Part shown: piece by piece, positions 22,606 to 31,200 of the stretch
Numbering within the stretch: the first letter of the stretch is position 1
How the letters are laid out: each line of letters begins with the position of its first letter
Source: Bacillota bacterium
GTDB lineage: Bacteria; Bacillota; Clostridia; Christensenellales; Aristaeellaceae
Length of the DNA stretch: 35,188 bases
Assembly (NCBI GenBank): GCA_023415145.1
Contig: JAEZLW010000084.1
Span: 1 to 35,188, forward strand
Reading direction: 5' to 3'
Notes under the pieces: model-generated
Databases searched by the model: none
What the model was told of the DNA's origin: nothing
The model's input: only the letters and a program-made list of their open reading frames with translations
Translations under genes and position numbers: made by a program

Positions 22606-23145
22606 GTGAAATATCTTCGACGGTTTGTATGGTACCTGGCCACCAGGCTTATGCTGGTTTGTGCTTTGCTTGGGCTGATGACGGTGGCGTTTTACTATTC
22701 CATGAACGCGACCAATATATATATTGTATTAAAGGACGGTATGGCCAAACGAGCCCAGGTGATCATGATGGGGGAAGAACCTCAGGACCTGACCAAGTAT
22801 TTTCAAAACAGCTTCCTGGACCGGGATGAGCCATTGCTCCTGGCTTCAAAGGGAAGTTCGCCCTATATCCACTATACGGTTCGCGGTATCGATCACCGGC
22901 TTGAGATGGAGTGGATGTGGTGTTGGCCCTGGGAGCCCACGGCCAGAGCGGACGTCACCGAAAGAATTCCCCGCATCGACGGGCGTGTGAAAAGCGAAAG
23001 CCGGGAAGCGCTGCAAAAAGCCGGGGGTGAAGAAAGCTTGAACCCGCCCAGATGGCAAAGCGCCAAATACCGAGCGGTGTTGACCAGGGAAAATGGACAG
23101 TGGAGAATTAAGAGCCTGACGTTGCTGGAACTGATCAATGACTAG
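22606..23145 (+). CDS. Membrane-anchored protein, DUF6715-like
   Basis: This 179-residue protein has one N-terminal membrane segment (about 10–32) followed by an extracytoplasmic domain. The conserved-looking core is NIYIVLKDGM…RAQVIM, then YTVRGIDHRLEMEW with a WCWPW cluster, and a C-terminal ENGQWRIKSL. It recalls a clostridial family called DUF6715, possibly with an NTF2-like fold, but this is from memory. GTG 22606 is chosen because AAAGGAG lies 8 bases upstream and the promoter at 22519–22547 rules out the earlier ATGs. A strong terminator follows. Function is unknown. Confidence 0.7.
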   Translation: MKYLRRFVWYLATRLMLVCALLGLMTVAFYYSMNATNIYIVLKDGMAKRAQVIMMGEEPQDLTKYFQNSFLDRDEPLLLASKGSSPYIHYTVRGIDHRLEMEWMWCWPWEPTARADVTERIPRIDGRVKSESREALQKAGGEESLNPPRWQSAKYRAVLTRENGQWRIKSLTLLELIND

Positions 23146-23149
23146 AGTG

Positions 23150-23188
23150 AATGCCCCGGCCTATATAGGATTGGCCGGGGCATTTTTT
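23150..23188 (+). terminator. Strong terminator after the DUF6715-like gene
   Basis: AATGCCCCGGCC (23150–23161) pairs perfectly with GGCCGGGGCATT (23173–23184) and is followed by T bases. It could also serve convergent transcription, as the next gene ends at 23211 on the other strand. Confidence 0.92.
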
Positions 23189-23210
23189 GTGCTTTCAGGT
23201 TGCCTGCATG

Positions 23211-23828
23211 TCAGTAACCTAGTGTTTCTTCCACCAGCAGCACGGTAATCTTTTTCCCTTTGGGAGGCCTTGACAGAGCAACAGTAATACGGCACATGCA
23301 GTCATCGCCGCAATCCTTGGGTTTGCATATTCCCCCTCGGGCGCAGGGCGTATCCAGCGAAAGCCGCCTGGCATTGGGCGGGCAGGCATGCTCCTTGATT
23401 CTGGCAATGGCGGTATTCAAGCCTCCATCCACCAGCTTGGAATGGCTGATGACAAGGTACACCTGCTTGGGCCCGTCAAACATGGCGGCCACACGGTTAC
23501 CTGTTCCATCAATGTTCACAAGCTGCCCGTCTCTGGTGACGGCGTTGGTGGATGCCAAATAGACATCAGCCAGCCGTGCCTTGGCGCGGGCGGCAGGACC
23601 ATCTTCCTTGGGCACATCCCAATGCCATGTCACCTCATGGCCGCTTGCCCTCAGGGCCGGCACCACATTAAGCTCCCGAATGGTCATGGAGCCGCCCACT
23701 CCGACAGAAGCGTCTGCGGGAATATGAGACAGTAAAAACCCCCTGGCTTCCTGTGCCGTTTCCAGCGGCACCACCTCAAAACCCCGGCCGCGCATTTGGG
23801 AAATGACTTGTTGAATGAATTCTTGCAT
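23211..23828 (-). CDS. LUD-domain protein (LutC/YkgG-like)
   Basis: This 205-residue protein belongs to the LUD (DUF162) family found in lactate-utilisation complexes. Visible signatures are VGVGGSMTIRELNV near 40 and AVTRDGQLVNIDGTGNRVAAMFDGPKQ near 115–140. A C-terminal Cys-rich segment (CPPNARR, CARGGICKPKDCGDDCMC) may bind a metal cluster. LutA and LutB are not present, so it is a stand-alone member, as is common in clostridia. ATG 23828 is chosen because AAGGTG lies about 6 bases before it; the GTG at 23837 overlaps that site. Confidence 0.82.
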   Translation of the reverse strand: MQEFIQQVISQMRGRGFEVVPLETAQEARGFLLSHIPADASVGVGGSMTIRELNVVPALRASGHEVTWHWDVPKEDGPAARAKARLADVYLASTNAVTRDGQLVNIDGTGNRVAAMFDGPKQVYLVISHSKLVDGGLNTAIARIKEHACPPNARRLSLDTPCARGGICKPKDCGDDCMCRITVALSRPPKGKKITVLLVEETLGY

Positions 23829-23893
23829 GTCAATCACCTTTCCAATAGAATAGGCCAGGATTCATTGGCCTTGCTGTTTGCTGGTCAGTGCTG

Positions 23894-24928
23894 TCAGTTG
23901 GCGGGAATGGCATCCTGTACAGCGCCAATCCCTTCCACATATGGATGAAGGGGAAAAGGCGTATCCCCCTGGATGCGCTCCACCACGGCTTGGGCTTCAT
24001 CCCCTGTGACCAGATAGGGCTGGAAATTGTTTTGAGGCTGAGTGCTGCTGGTATGAACTGAAATGATGTTCAACTGCTGGCTTTTGAACGCACCATTTTC
24101 AAAACAGAGTGTCACCTGGGCGATATAAGCTTGCAGGCTGCGTGGATTGAGCTTCATATTGCCGCCAAAGCTGAAATTGCCGATGCTGTAGAGGATAAGG
24201 CGATTCTTGTAGTTTTCAACACCCTGCACCACATGGGGATGGGTGCCCACCACCAGGTCTGCACCGCTTAGTATGACTTCATGGGACGTTAGCCTTTGCT
24301 TTTTGTTGTGAACGAATGAATATTCCCATCCATAATGAAAGTTTACGACCACAAACTGGCAGTTTTCCTCGGTCTTGAGGGAAGCGATTTTTTTATTCAG
24401 CTTTTTTCCCAATGTGGCATACTCGGTTATGTTTATGCCTAAAAACGCGATGCGGATGCCGCTCTTTTCCAGAATGTAGACTTCCTCGGTGTGGCAGTAA
24501 GCAATTCCAGCCGTATTCAGGTTGTCTTTTGTGCTTTGTAAGCCTGTTTTTCCGTAGTCATCGGTATGGTTATTGGAGAGGTTGACCATGTCCACACCGC
24601 TTAAGGTCAATATTTCCGTAAATGAGGCAGGGCCCCTGAAGCGGTAGGTCTGCTTTTTGTTTTCACCTTTGGCGCTGTCTGCCAGCACGCCTTCCAGGTT
24701 CACAACCGTCCAGTCATCTTGAAGAAATATGTCTCGAACCTTTTCCAGCGGGTATTCCATTCCGAGCTCTTTGATATAGGAATCGAAGGAACCTTTACGC
24801 TCCCGCAGATATTCCTGGCTGCCCAGTGTGCAGTCTCCCGCAAAGGAGAGGGTAATCGTTACTTCATCGGCCAAGCCGGAAGATATCAGGAGAAGAAGCG
24901 CAATCAGCAAGGTAAGGACAAACTTCAT
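23894..24928 (-). CDS. CapA-like (PGA_cap) extracellular phosphoesterase-fold protein 1
   Basis: This 344-residue protein with an N-terminal signal peptide (about 1–20) is of the CapA/PgsA group, a metallophosphatase-like fold linked in Bacillus to poly-gamma-glutamate handling. Motifs seen are FAGDCTLG (D32), VVNLEGVL (E79), NLSNNHTDDYG (N120/H121) and GTHPHVVQG. No other capsule genes (capB, capC) are nearby, so polymer synthesis is not implied; it may be a surface hydrolase. It lies 18 bases downstream of a second paralogue and is likely co-transcribed. Confidence 0.87.
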   Translation of the reverse strand: MKFVLTLLIALLLLISSGLADEVTITLSFAGDCTLGSQEYLRERKGSFDSYIKELGMEYPLEKVRDIFLQDDWTVVNLEGVLADSAKGENKKQTYRFRGPASFTEILTLSGVDMVNLSNNHTDDYGKTGLQSTKDNLNTAGIAYCHTEEVYILEKSGIRIAFLGINITEYATLGKKLNKKIASLKTEENCQFVVVNFHYGWEYSFVHNKKQRLTSHEVILSGADLVVGTHPHVVQGVENYKNRLILYSIGNFSFGGNMKLNPRSLQAYIAQVTLCFENGAFKSQQLNIISVHTSSTQPQNNFQPYLVTGDEAQAVVERIQGDTPFPLHPYVEGIGAVQDAIPAN

Positions 24929-24946
24929 GAGAGCCTCCGTGATTGT

Positions 24947-26056
24947 TTATTCTGCCGGTATAGGAGGCAGCAGCGCACCTGCACCCTCCTCATAGGCGGG
25001 AAGGAGAAATGGTGTATCCTGCTGCACCTTTATCAGCACTGGCTCCGCCTTTTTATGGGAAAGCAGGACGGGTTTGAAGGAGTTGCCGTTTTTACCCCCT
25101 GTGAACCGAATGGGATGCAAGGATGCCTGCATGCTTTTTAATCGGCTACCTTCCAGGGAAAACATGATCCTTGCGATTAGCGCATCAGTATCCCGCGGGT
25201 TGTGATTGCCGCCGAATACACAATTGCCAAGACTGTAGAAGATTAGCCGGTTCTTGTATATCTCTATGCCCTGCACAACATGTGGGTGATGGCCGGCTAC
25301 CACATCAGCGCCAGCATCTATAAGGAAGTGCGCCATATCCCGCTGCAGGCCATTGTGCTTTGAAGCGTATTCCTGCCCAGCATGCAGGGAAAAGAGAATG
25401 ATCTGGCAGCCAGCTTCTTTCAGCAGAGCAATCTGCGCAACAACAGTCTCCTTTTTATGCTCTGTCAGGCTGCCCCGGATTCCAGCCAGGCCTATCTTGC
25501 CTTGGTCTGTCTTATAAACGCACAGCCATTCATTTCCCGCATAGGCAACGCCATGCTGTTCAAGCGTTTCAAGGGTGGCATCCCTGCCGGCTTTTCCGTA
25601 ATCATCAAAGTGGTTGTTTGACAGATTCACAGCTTCTACGCTTCCCAGCGTCAGTATCTGTGCAAAAGAGGCAGGCCCGCGGAATGCAAATTCCTTTTGG
25701 GTATTTTCCCCCTGGCTGTTATCGGAAAGCACACCTTCCAGATTAACCAGTGTAAGATCGTCCTGGGATAGCAGAGAAAACAAATCAGAAAAAGGGTAGT
25801 AAAGCCCGTTTTTTTGTACTGTTTTATAAAGACTGTCTGCCTTCTTGCTGGCTGATTCCGTACCTCCCAGCGTACAGTCTCCTGCGACGGTTACCGTAAG
25901 CACGGCGGGAGAATATGCTTCATCTGTTACCAGGTAATCCGAAGCGAAGGAAGGGGGTGCCTGGCTGGCGGAAAAGGATGCATGCTCGGCCAAGGCTGGG
26001 CATATGAAAAGAATAAGGACAAGACGTAAGATGAACCTTGTAAGGGACGCGCCCAT
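24947..26056 (-). CDS. CapA-like (PGA_cap) extracellular phosphoesterase-fold protein 2
   Basis: This 369-residue paralogue of the next gene has signal peptide MGASLTRFILRLVLILF and the same core motifs: VAGDCTLGGTES, LVNLEGVLSD, NLSNNHFDDYG and GHHPHVVQG. Identity to the neighbour is clear along the whole length, so it is a tandem duplication that has diverged. ATG 26056 is supported by GGAGGGG a few bases upstream; longer in-frame readings have no ribosome site. A TGG-TATAAT extended −10 lies about 29 bases upstream. Confidence 0.87.
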   Translation of the reverse strand: MGASLTRFILRLVLILFICPALAEHASFSASQAPPSFASDYLVTDEAYSPAVLTVTVAGDCTLGGTESASKKADSLYKTVQKNGLYYPFSDLFSLLSQDDLTLVNLEGVLSDNSQGENTQKEFAFRGPASFAQILTLGSVEAVNLSNNHFDDYGKAGRDATLETLEQHGVAYAGNEWLCVYKTDQGKIGLAGIRGSLTEHKKETVVAQIALLKEAGCQIILFSLHAGQEYASKHNGLQRDMAHFLIDAGADVVAGHHPHVVQGIEIYKNRLIFYSLGNCVFGGNHNPRDTDALIARIMFSLEGSRLKSMQASLHPIRFTGGKNGNSFKPVLLSHKKAEPVLIKVQQDTPFLLPAYEEGAGALLPPIPAE

Positions 26057-26084
26057 GAACCCCTCCTGACGAACGGATGGGAAG

Positions 26085-26113
26085 ATTATACCATATCCAA
26101 AGGAAAATGAACA
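26085..26113 (-). promoter_or_regulatory. Extended −10 promoter of the capA-like pair
   Basis: TGG followed by TATAAT (26090–26085) is on the minus strand. A weak TGTTCA lies 17 bases upstream. It serves both CapA-like genes. Confidence 0.6.
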
Positions 26114-26180
26114 GGCGGAATGATGGGCAGCAAGATTACGGCAATGGATAAATGCATTGGATATATCATGACGGTAATGA

Positions 26181-26223
26181 AAAAAACGTCCGGCTGCTCT
26201 GTTTCGGGCTACGGACGTTTTTT
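26181..26223. terminator. Bidirectional terminator
   Basis: A 12-bp perfect stem, A6 then CGTCCG at 26181–26192, pairs with CGGACG then T6 at 26212–26223. It has a T-run on both strands. On the minus strand it ends transcription from the four-helix gene at 26325–26753. Confidence 0.85.
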
Positions 26224-26324
26224 GCCGGTCAGGAAATTGGACGTTTCCCATGAATATCATCCGGCTGTTTGTGCTACAGTCTTCATATGGAACGTTTTTG
26301 AACGGACTTTCGGCCGTGGTATAT

Positions 26325-26753
26325 TTATAGAAAATCCTTTAGCTGTTGCACGTTTTCTTCTTCAAACGCCAGCAGTCTTTTCATCAGGTTTCTTATGTCA
26401 TCCTCGGCATCCTCATACCTTTTCAGGTTTTTGGTGGCATCCAGTATACCCATGTTGCTTCCTATGATCAACATCTCGGCCACATGGGATGGTGTTGTGT
26501 CCCCTGCTGTCTGAATCCGGACTGAAATATATGTTTTAATCTTGGAACAGGTGCTGATCCCTTTTTCATCATAACCATTTTTGTTCAGTAGTTCCTTGGC
26601 TTCAGAAAAGATGCTTCGGTATTCATCCAATTGGGCGGACAGGTGTGTTTTAAAGTCATCGTCCTCTACAATGTTGATCAATTGGTCAATGGTGATAACG
26701 CCCATTTGCGCATTTTGGTAGATAAAGTTTAAAAGCTCCGCGTTTGCATTCAT
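26325..26753 (-). CDS. Four-helix-bundle protein of unknown function
   Basis: This 142-residue, almost wholly helical protein has charged heptad-like segments (LLNFIYQNAQMGVITIDQLI, FKTHLSAQLDEYRSIF, HVAEMLIIGSNMGI, DDIRNLMKRLLAFEE). It looks like a rubrerythrin/ferritin-shaped bundle, but the ExxH iron ligands of that family are not evident. Similar small proteins are widespread in clostridia without known function. ATG 26753 is chosen because GGGAG lies 10 bases upstream. A minus-strand promoter of moderate quality (TTGGAA 26810–26805) lies just upstream. Hairpins flank the gene on both sides. Confidence 0.75.
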   Translation of the reverse strand: MNANAELLNFIYQNAQMGVITIDQLINIVEDDDFKTHLSAQLDEYRSIFSEAKELLNKNGYDEKGISTCSKIKTYISVRIQTAGDTTPSHVAEMLIIGSNMGILDATKNLKRYEDAEDDIRNLMKRLLAFEEENVQQLKDFL

Positions 26754-26811
26754 CTTGACAGCACTCCCTTCGCAAGGCAGTATGCACAGGTGTGAAATGA
26801 CGTATTCCAAG

Positions 26812-26863
26812 AAAAAACGCCTGTCTTGACAAGCTTCCTTGATGTGAGACAGAGGCGCTTTTT
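26812..26863. terminator. Imperfect terminator-like hairpin between divergent genes
   Basis: A6 then CGCCTGTCT (26812–26826) pairs with AGACAGAGGCGCTTTTT (26847–26863) with small bulges, giving T-runs on both strands. It lies between two diverging genes, just upstream of the plus-strand promoter, an unusual place for a terminator. Confidence 0.55.
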
Positions 26864-26866
26864 CAG

Positions 26867-26895
26867 TTTACATCTCATACTGGCTGTGCTACACT
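26867..26895 (+). promoter_or_regulatory. Promoter of the Ntn hydrolase gene
   Basis: TTTACA (26867–26872), 17 bases, then TACACT (26890–26895) preceded by TGC as an extended −10. Confidence 0.7.
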
Positions 26896-26995
26896 AACGC
26901 TGCATGAATCATGGCAACATGATGGCATTTAGAGCTTATGAGATACAGGATTTGTTTGGTTTTTGCAGAATGCCGAAATGAAGAAGGATATGAAG

Positions 26996-27829
26996 ATGGT
27001 TAGAAAATGGATCGTGCTGTTTGCTTTAATTGCTGCTTTGCTAAATGGAATCCAATCAGCTTCCGCGTGTACAATATTCAATGTGTCCGGGAACGGGATG
27101 ATGCTGGTTGGGAACAATGAAGATCACGATGATCCGAATGGAGAGGTTCGTTTTGATCCTGCTTCCGAAGGGAAGTATGGCAAAATAACATTCGTGTTCG
27201 GGCCTTTTACCCAGGGCGGTATGAATGAGCATGGTCTTTTTTTTGATTTCTACGCTGCTGCTGATTTCAAAATGTGCCCGCTGATTCCGGGGCAGCTGCT
27301 GCCATCCGGCGAAATGCCCGAGAAAGATCCAACCCTGGAAGAAATGTGGAAAATCTACACGCAGTATGATGTTGCGAGCAAAAAAATGCTGGAAACATGC
27401 GCAACGGTGGAAGAGGCCATCAGCTTTTATCAGCGGTATTATGAAGGAACCTTTGGATACGGGTATGCAATGGTTGCAGATAAAACAGGCGTCTCAGCAA
27501 CCCTTACCTGGGATTGGGAGCAAAACCAGATGCGCGTGACACGCAAGAATGGAAACTTTCAGGTGACAGGCATCGGAAGCAAATACATATACCCCCTGTT
27601 CAATGCGGGCAAATATGAGGTGTCTGTGGATTTTTTCAGAGAGACACTAAAGAAAACATCGATAGATATGACAGCTTATTCCAACATTTACGACTTGCAG
27701 CAGGGGATCATTTATCTTTACAATCAGGGTGACTTTGATCATGTTGTGCAGCTTGATATAAAGCAGGAGCTTGCCAAAGGAAGTTATTCAATTTACCTGA
27801 AGGATTTGTTTGGCGTAATGAAGCAGTGA
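26996..27829 (+). CDS. Secreted linear amide C–N hydrolase (Ntn, choloylglycine-hydrolase-like)
   Basis: This 277-residue protein has a signal peptide (about 3–23) cut before C25 in ASACTIF. In this superfamily the mature N-terminal cysteine is the catalytic nucleophile, so signal removal would also create the active site. GNNEDHDD and GGMNEHGLFFDF are family-like stretches. Linear amide hydrolases of this type act on bile salts, penicillins, N-acyl-homoserine lactones or other acyl amides; the sequence does not tell which. ATG 26996 is preferred (GAAGGA 7 bases upstream), though three earlier in-frame ATGs exist. A serine hydrolase gene follows 42 bases downstream on the same strand. Confidence 0.82.
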   Translation: MVRKWIVLFALIAALLNGIQSASACTIFNVSGNGMMLVGNNEDHDDPNGEVRFDPASEGKYGKITFVFGPFTQGGMNEHGLFFDFYAAADFKMCPLIPGQLLPSGEMPEKDPTLEEMWKIYTQYDVASKKMLETCATVEEAISFYQRYYEGTFGYGYAMVADKTGVSATLTWDWEQNQMRVTRKNGNFQVTGIGSKYIYPLFNAGKYEVSVDFFRETLKKTSIDMTAYSNIYDLQQGIIYLYNQGDFDHVVQLDIKQELAKGSYSIYLKDLFGVMKQ

Positions 27830-27871
27830 CATAAAGACGGCTGTATATTACAAAAGAGAAGGTAAGAATTT

Positions 27872-29710
27872 GTGAAGATCAGGTATATGTGGTCTTTGTG
27901 TTTAGTGCTGATACTTTTGCCATTATGGCAATTTCATGCCCATGCCCAATCCCTTACTGATGAATCGCTCATAGCTGGCGTGGATAGAGTTATCACAGCC
28001 AACATCAAGCAAAACGGAGTACCTGGTGCTGTTATGAGCATCGTTCGAGAAGGCAGGATCATCGCCCTGAAGGGTTATGGCTTTGCTGACGTGGCGAACA
28101 AGATCGTACCAGATCCTGCCGGGACGGTTTTTCGTATCGCATCCGTATCCAAGCCTATCACCGCCGTTGCCGTAATGCAGCTGGTTGAACAGGGGAAGCT
28201 GGATCTGGATAAGGACGTCAATAAATACCTTAAGAGTTTTCGGATACCGGATACATATAAGGAGCCTATTACCTTAAGGCATATCCTTCGCCATACGACA
28301 GGTTTTGATGAGACGGGTGAATATGGGCTTGCCACCTATGATCTTAATCATCAACTGCCGCTGGCGGAAATGATGAAAATCGGATTGCCCTTTCGGATAC
28401 GCGCACCGGGAGAGGTGACGCAGTACAGCAATTATGCATATTCACTTGCGGGACTGATTGTGCAAAACGTAAGCGGTATGCCGTTTGAAAAGTATGTCCA
28501 AGAAAATATTTTCAAGCCGCTATCCATGAATAACACCAGTTTTCTGCCCACTCCCGATGTCAGGGAGCACATGGCCAAAAGCTATTATACAAAGAATGGG
28601 CAGCTAGAATTGAATTCATTAATCAACATAGGCGTCAGGCCTTCCGGTTCTATCAATTCCACAGCGGAGGATATGGCCAAATTCATGCTTTCCCAACTAA
28701 ATGCCGAGGATGGTATGGCTATACTTAAGCCTGAAACCAAGAAGCTGATGCAGTCTCAGCAATTTTATGACTATCCTGGCTTCGAGGGTTATGGGTTTGG
28801 TTTATATCAAACAGCGGGTGGACTGGAGCATATGGGGTCTCTAAACTGTTTTAACGCATATATGCTTCTAGATCCTTCTTCTAATGTTGGCATATTCATT
28901 GCCATCAACATTGGCTCTGATTCATTTCAGTTTAGTATAGCCCATGCGCTGAAAAAGCTTGTCATCCAGGAAAATGATGCGTTATCCATTGACATGAAAC
29001 AAGGGGCTGCTGTTTCTTCCAAGTTTGACGGAAATTATATCGGCTTGCGTTCGCCTCAACAGTCCTTTGCCAAGCTGTTTAGACTTCTTCCAGGCAGCAC
29101 CACCCCGCTTACCGTAGAGGCTATGGGCATGCAGTTGCGGATTGGAACGGTCATGTACCGTCCTGTCGATAAAGATTTGTATCAAAGCTTGGACAAGTCG
29201 CACTTTGTCTATTTCGAAAAAGACAGCGGTGGCAGGGCTTGCATGGTCACATCAAACGGCATGGGCTTTATAGGCGTTCCGTGGCATGATGATTCTTTGC
29301 TGAATGGTATAATGCTCGTTTTCTTCTTTGTACTTTTTCTCTCAATCTTTATCACTAGGCTATTTGTTCGCAAAAGGTATAGGAAAACAGGCAAGATCAA
29401 CAAGGATAAGCCAGGAGCGTTTGTAACAGCCTTCTTTTTGGGGAGCACACTGTTCCTGGTGCTGTTGTTCTTTGTTTCAGCCAATTATTTCGATTTCATC
29501 CGCTCCATATTACCGCATCAAGCAATGCTTTTCTTCTCTAACCTCTCGGCGATGGGATTGCTGTTTTCCATGTCCGTCATGGTCATAAATGCTGTAAAAA
29601 AGAAATATGGACCGATATCAAGGATAGGATCTACCATATATGTAATGACAGGGTGTGCGTATCTTTTGTTCTTGTCGAACTGGAATCTGATTGGATGGAA
29701 ACTATACTGA
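27872..29710 (+). CDS. Beta-lactamase-fold serine hydrolase with C-terminal membrane domain
   Basis: This 612-residue protein has a signal peptide (about 5–26). The penicillin-binding/class C beta-lactamase fold follows, with catalytic S91-x-x-K94 (SVSK), Y185-S-N187 and a late GSLN near LEHMG. An extra domain covers about 370–470, and about four membrane helices fill 475–612. The layout resembles the Firmicute FmtA/PbpE-like hydrolases, and the membrane tail suggests anchoring on the outer face. It is likely a D-amino-acid esterase, peptidase or resistance enzyme; penicillin hydrolysis itself is unproven. The start is GTG 27872, with AGAGAAGG 9 bases before. It follows the Ntn hydrolase gene closely, so the pair may be one unit. 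Confidence 0.85.
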   Translation: MKIRYMWSLCLVLILLPLWQFHAHAQSLTDESLIAGVDRVITANIKQNGVPGAVMSIVREGRIIALKGYGFADVANKIVPDPAGTVFRIASVSKPITAVAVMQLVEQGKLDLDKDVNKYLKSFRIPDTYKEPITLRHILRHTTGFDETGEYGLATYDLNHQLPLAEMMKIGLPFRIRAPGEVTQYSNYAYSLAGLIVQNVSGMPFEKYVQENIFKPLSMNNTSFLPTPDVREHMAKSYYTKNGQLELNSLINIGVRPSGSINSTAEDMAKFMLSQLNAEDGMAILKPETKKLMQSQQFYDYPGFEGYGFGLYQTAGGLEHMGSLNCFNAYMLLDPSSNVGIFIAINIGSDSFQFSIAHALKKLVIQENDALSIDMKQGAAVSSKFDGNYIGLRSPQQSFAKLFRLLPGSTTPLTVEAMGMQLRIGTVMYRPVDKDLYQSLDKSHFVYFEKDSGGRACMVTSNGMGFIGVPWHDDSLLNGIMLVFFFVLFLSIFITRLFVRKRYRKTGKINKDKPGAFVTAFFLGSTLFLVLLFFVSANYFDFIRSILPHQAMLFFSNLSAMGLLFSMSVMVINAVKKKYGPISRIGSTIYVMTGCAYLLFLSNWNLIGWKLY

Positions 29711-29728
29711 CAGAGGCAATTTTAATAC

Positions 29729-29758
29729 GGAAATGCCGGTGTTATCTCAGGCATTTCC
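29729..29758. terminator. Weak convergent hairpin between hydrolase and racemase genes
   Basis: GGAAATGCC (29729–29737) pairs perfectly with GGCATTTCC (29750–29758). It overlaps the last codons of the minus-strand gene and lacks clear T-runs, so termination is uncertain. Confidence 0.35.
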
Positions 29759-31007
29759 ATAAGCCCAGGCCAGGTGCATCCACATAATAGATTTCTTCAC
29801 CATCCGGAAGGGTATTCCAGCCATTCTTCAGCACATGGGAATCATATCGGCTCATGGCTTCCCGCACGTCCATATGTTTGAAGCCCACACTTTCAACTTC
29901 TTCCTTGGTCAAAAGCTTGGGGTCGGTGGCATAGGTAATCGTAAAACGCCCATCTGATGAACCATGGATCAGGTGGGCCGAAACCATCAACAGGTCTTTA
30001 AAAGCACCCTGCCTGTACAAATCAAGAATGCGCCGGGTGCCCGTATAGCCGTAGGCACGGATAGCCCGGTCCACTTCCTCATTTTCACCAAAGGTTTGTA
30101 TACCTGGTGCGAGAATAACCAGTTCCCCGCCGTCGGCGACGATCATCCGTAAGCGGTAGATGGCTTTGTTACCCACCCAGGTGGAGCGGTATTCTTCCGG
30201 GTCCATGTAGGCGACCACCTTTTGGGCAGGGCGGTCCACATAGTTGATATTGAGCTCCTGGGACAAAGACACCGCCTGTTCAAAAGCGTCCCGCTGATCA
30301 CCGATATACAAACCGTGAAGGTTCACATCATCTCCGTCTTTATTGACCACGGTCAGGATATAGATGAGGGGCAAATCGCGCAAGAACCGCTCTTGGGCAT
30401 AATCAAAAACGTTTCGCACAGGGGCGTGATCGTTTCCAAGCGCTGCTTCGGCACCGCAGACGGCACCCAGCATATGGGTTTTGTTGATCATTTGCCTGCC
30501 GCCAACGCCAACAAATATGTTTTTGCTGTAGTTTGCCATGCCCGCTACTTCATGGGGCACCACCTGGCCGATGGACAGGATCAAATCATAAGCGCCCGTA
30601 AGCAGCCTTCTATTGACCTCCACACTGATATCCGTTTCAAACAGCCCGTTGGATACACGGTTTACAAACTCAGAGGGGACAGTTCCCAGTTTCACCGTAT
30701 CGGTGCGCCAGTGATGGCTAAGGAAGCGTTCCGGCGGGATATCGCCGAACATACGCTTGATTTCTTCCGCTGTCATGGTCACATGGGTGCCGGTGGCGGG
30801 AAGGATATCCACCTGAGCATGTGCGCACAGTTTGTGGTATAGTATTTGTGTTATTGTTCCGGCCATGGAATAATAGCGGGTGATATCCGGCGGGATGATG
30901 AGTATATTGTTGAGTGTAGAATGCTGCATCAGCAACTGGGAAAGGCACCCGGAGACTTCTTCCATGGAGATGCAGCGTTCTTTCGACGCAATGGCAATCG
31001 TATTCAT
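29742..31007 (-). CDS. LarA-like nickel-pincer racemase (DUF2088)
   Basis: This 421-residue enzyme is of the lactate racemase LarA family, which uses a nickel–pincer nucleotide cofactor tethered to a lysine. Family marks seen are PPDITRYYS (about 39–47), GTHVTMTAEE (H75), HHWRTD (98–103), and VPHEVAGMANYSKNIFVGVGG with H152 and the probable cofactor lysine K162. Many LarA homologues racemise or epimerise other 2-hydroxy acids, so lactate is only one option. The cofactor makers larB, larC and larE are not in this window. AAAGGAG lies 6 bases before ATG 31007. It is divergent from a thioredoxin-reductase-like gene. Confidence 0.85.
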   Translation of the reverse strand: MNTIAIASKERCISMEEVSGCLSQLLMQHSTLNNILIIPPDITRYYSMAGTITQILYHKLCAHAQVDILPATGTHVTMTAEEIKRMFGDIPPERFLSHHWRTDTVKLGTVPSEFVNRVSNGLFETDISVEVNRRLLTGAYDLILSIGQVVPHEVAGMANYSKNIFVGVGGRQMINKTHMLGAVCGAEAALGNDHAPVRNVFDYAQERFLRDLPLIYILTVVNKDGDDVNLHGLYIGDQRDAFEQAVSLSQELNINYVDRPAQKVVAYMDPEEYRSTWVGNKAIYRLRMIVADGGELVILAPGIQTFGENEEVDRAIRAYGYTGTRRILDLYRQGAFKDLLMVSAHLIHGSSDGRFTITYATDPKLLTKEEVESVGFKHMDVREAMSRYDSHVLKNGWNTLPDGEEIYYVDAPGLGLWKCLR

Positions 31008-31140
31008 CGTATGCTCCTTTGCGGGACATTTGCTCCATTATACACGAAACTGCCTGTGCAAAGCAAAGAAATTGAAAGTTTATATCAAAATACGGAAAGA
31101 ATAGGGAAGGACCTAATGCACCCGGATCATGAAAATAGGA

Positions 31141-31169
31141 TTGACAAGCATGGCGGATACTGCTATTTT
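31141..31169 (+). promoter_or_regulatory. Promoter of the thioredoxin-reductase-like gene
   Basis: A perfect TTGACA (31141–31146), 17 bases, then TATTTT (31164–31169) with an extended TGC. Transcription should start near 31176, which decides the start codon. Confidence 0.85.
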
Positions 31170-31200
31170 GAAATGTAGAAACGCAAAGGAGGAAACGGTT

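Noticed and set aside
23894..26056. Poly-gamma-glutamate capsule locus
   Set aside because: Only CapA-like proteins are found; the ligase and membrane partners are missing.
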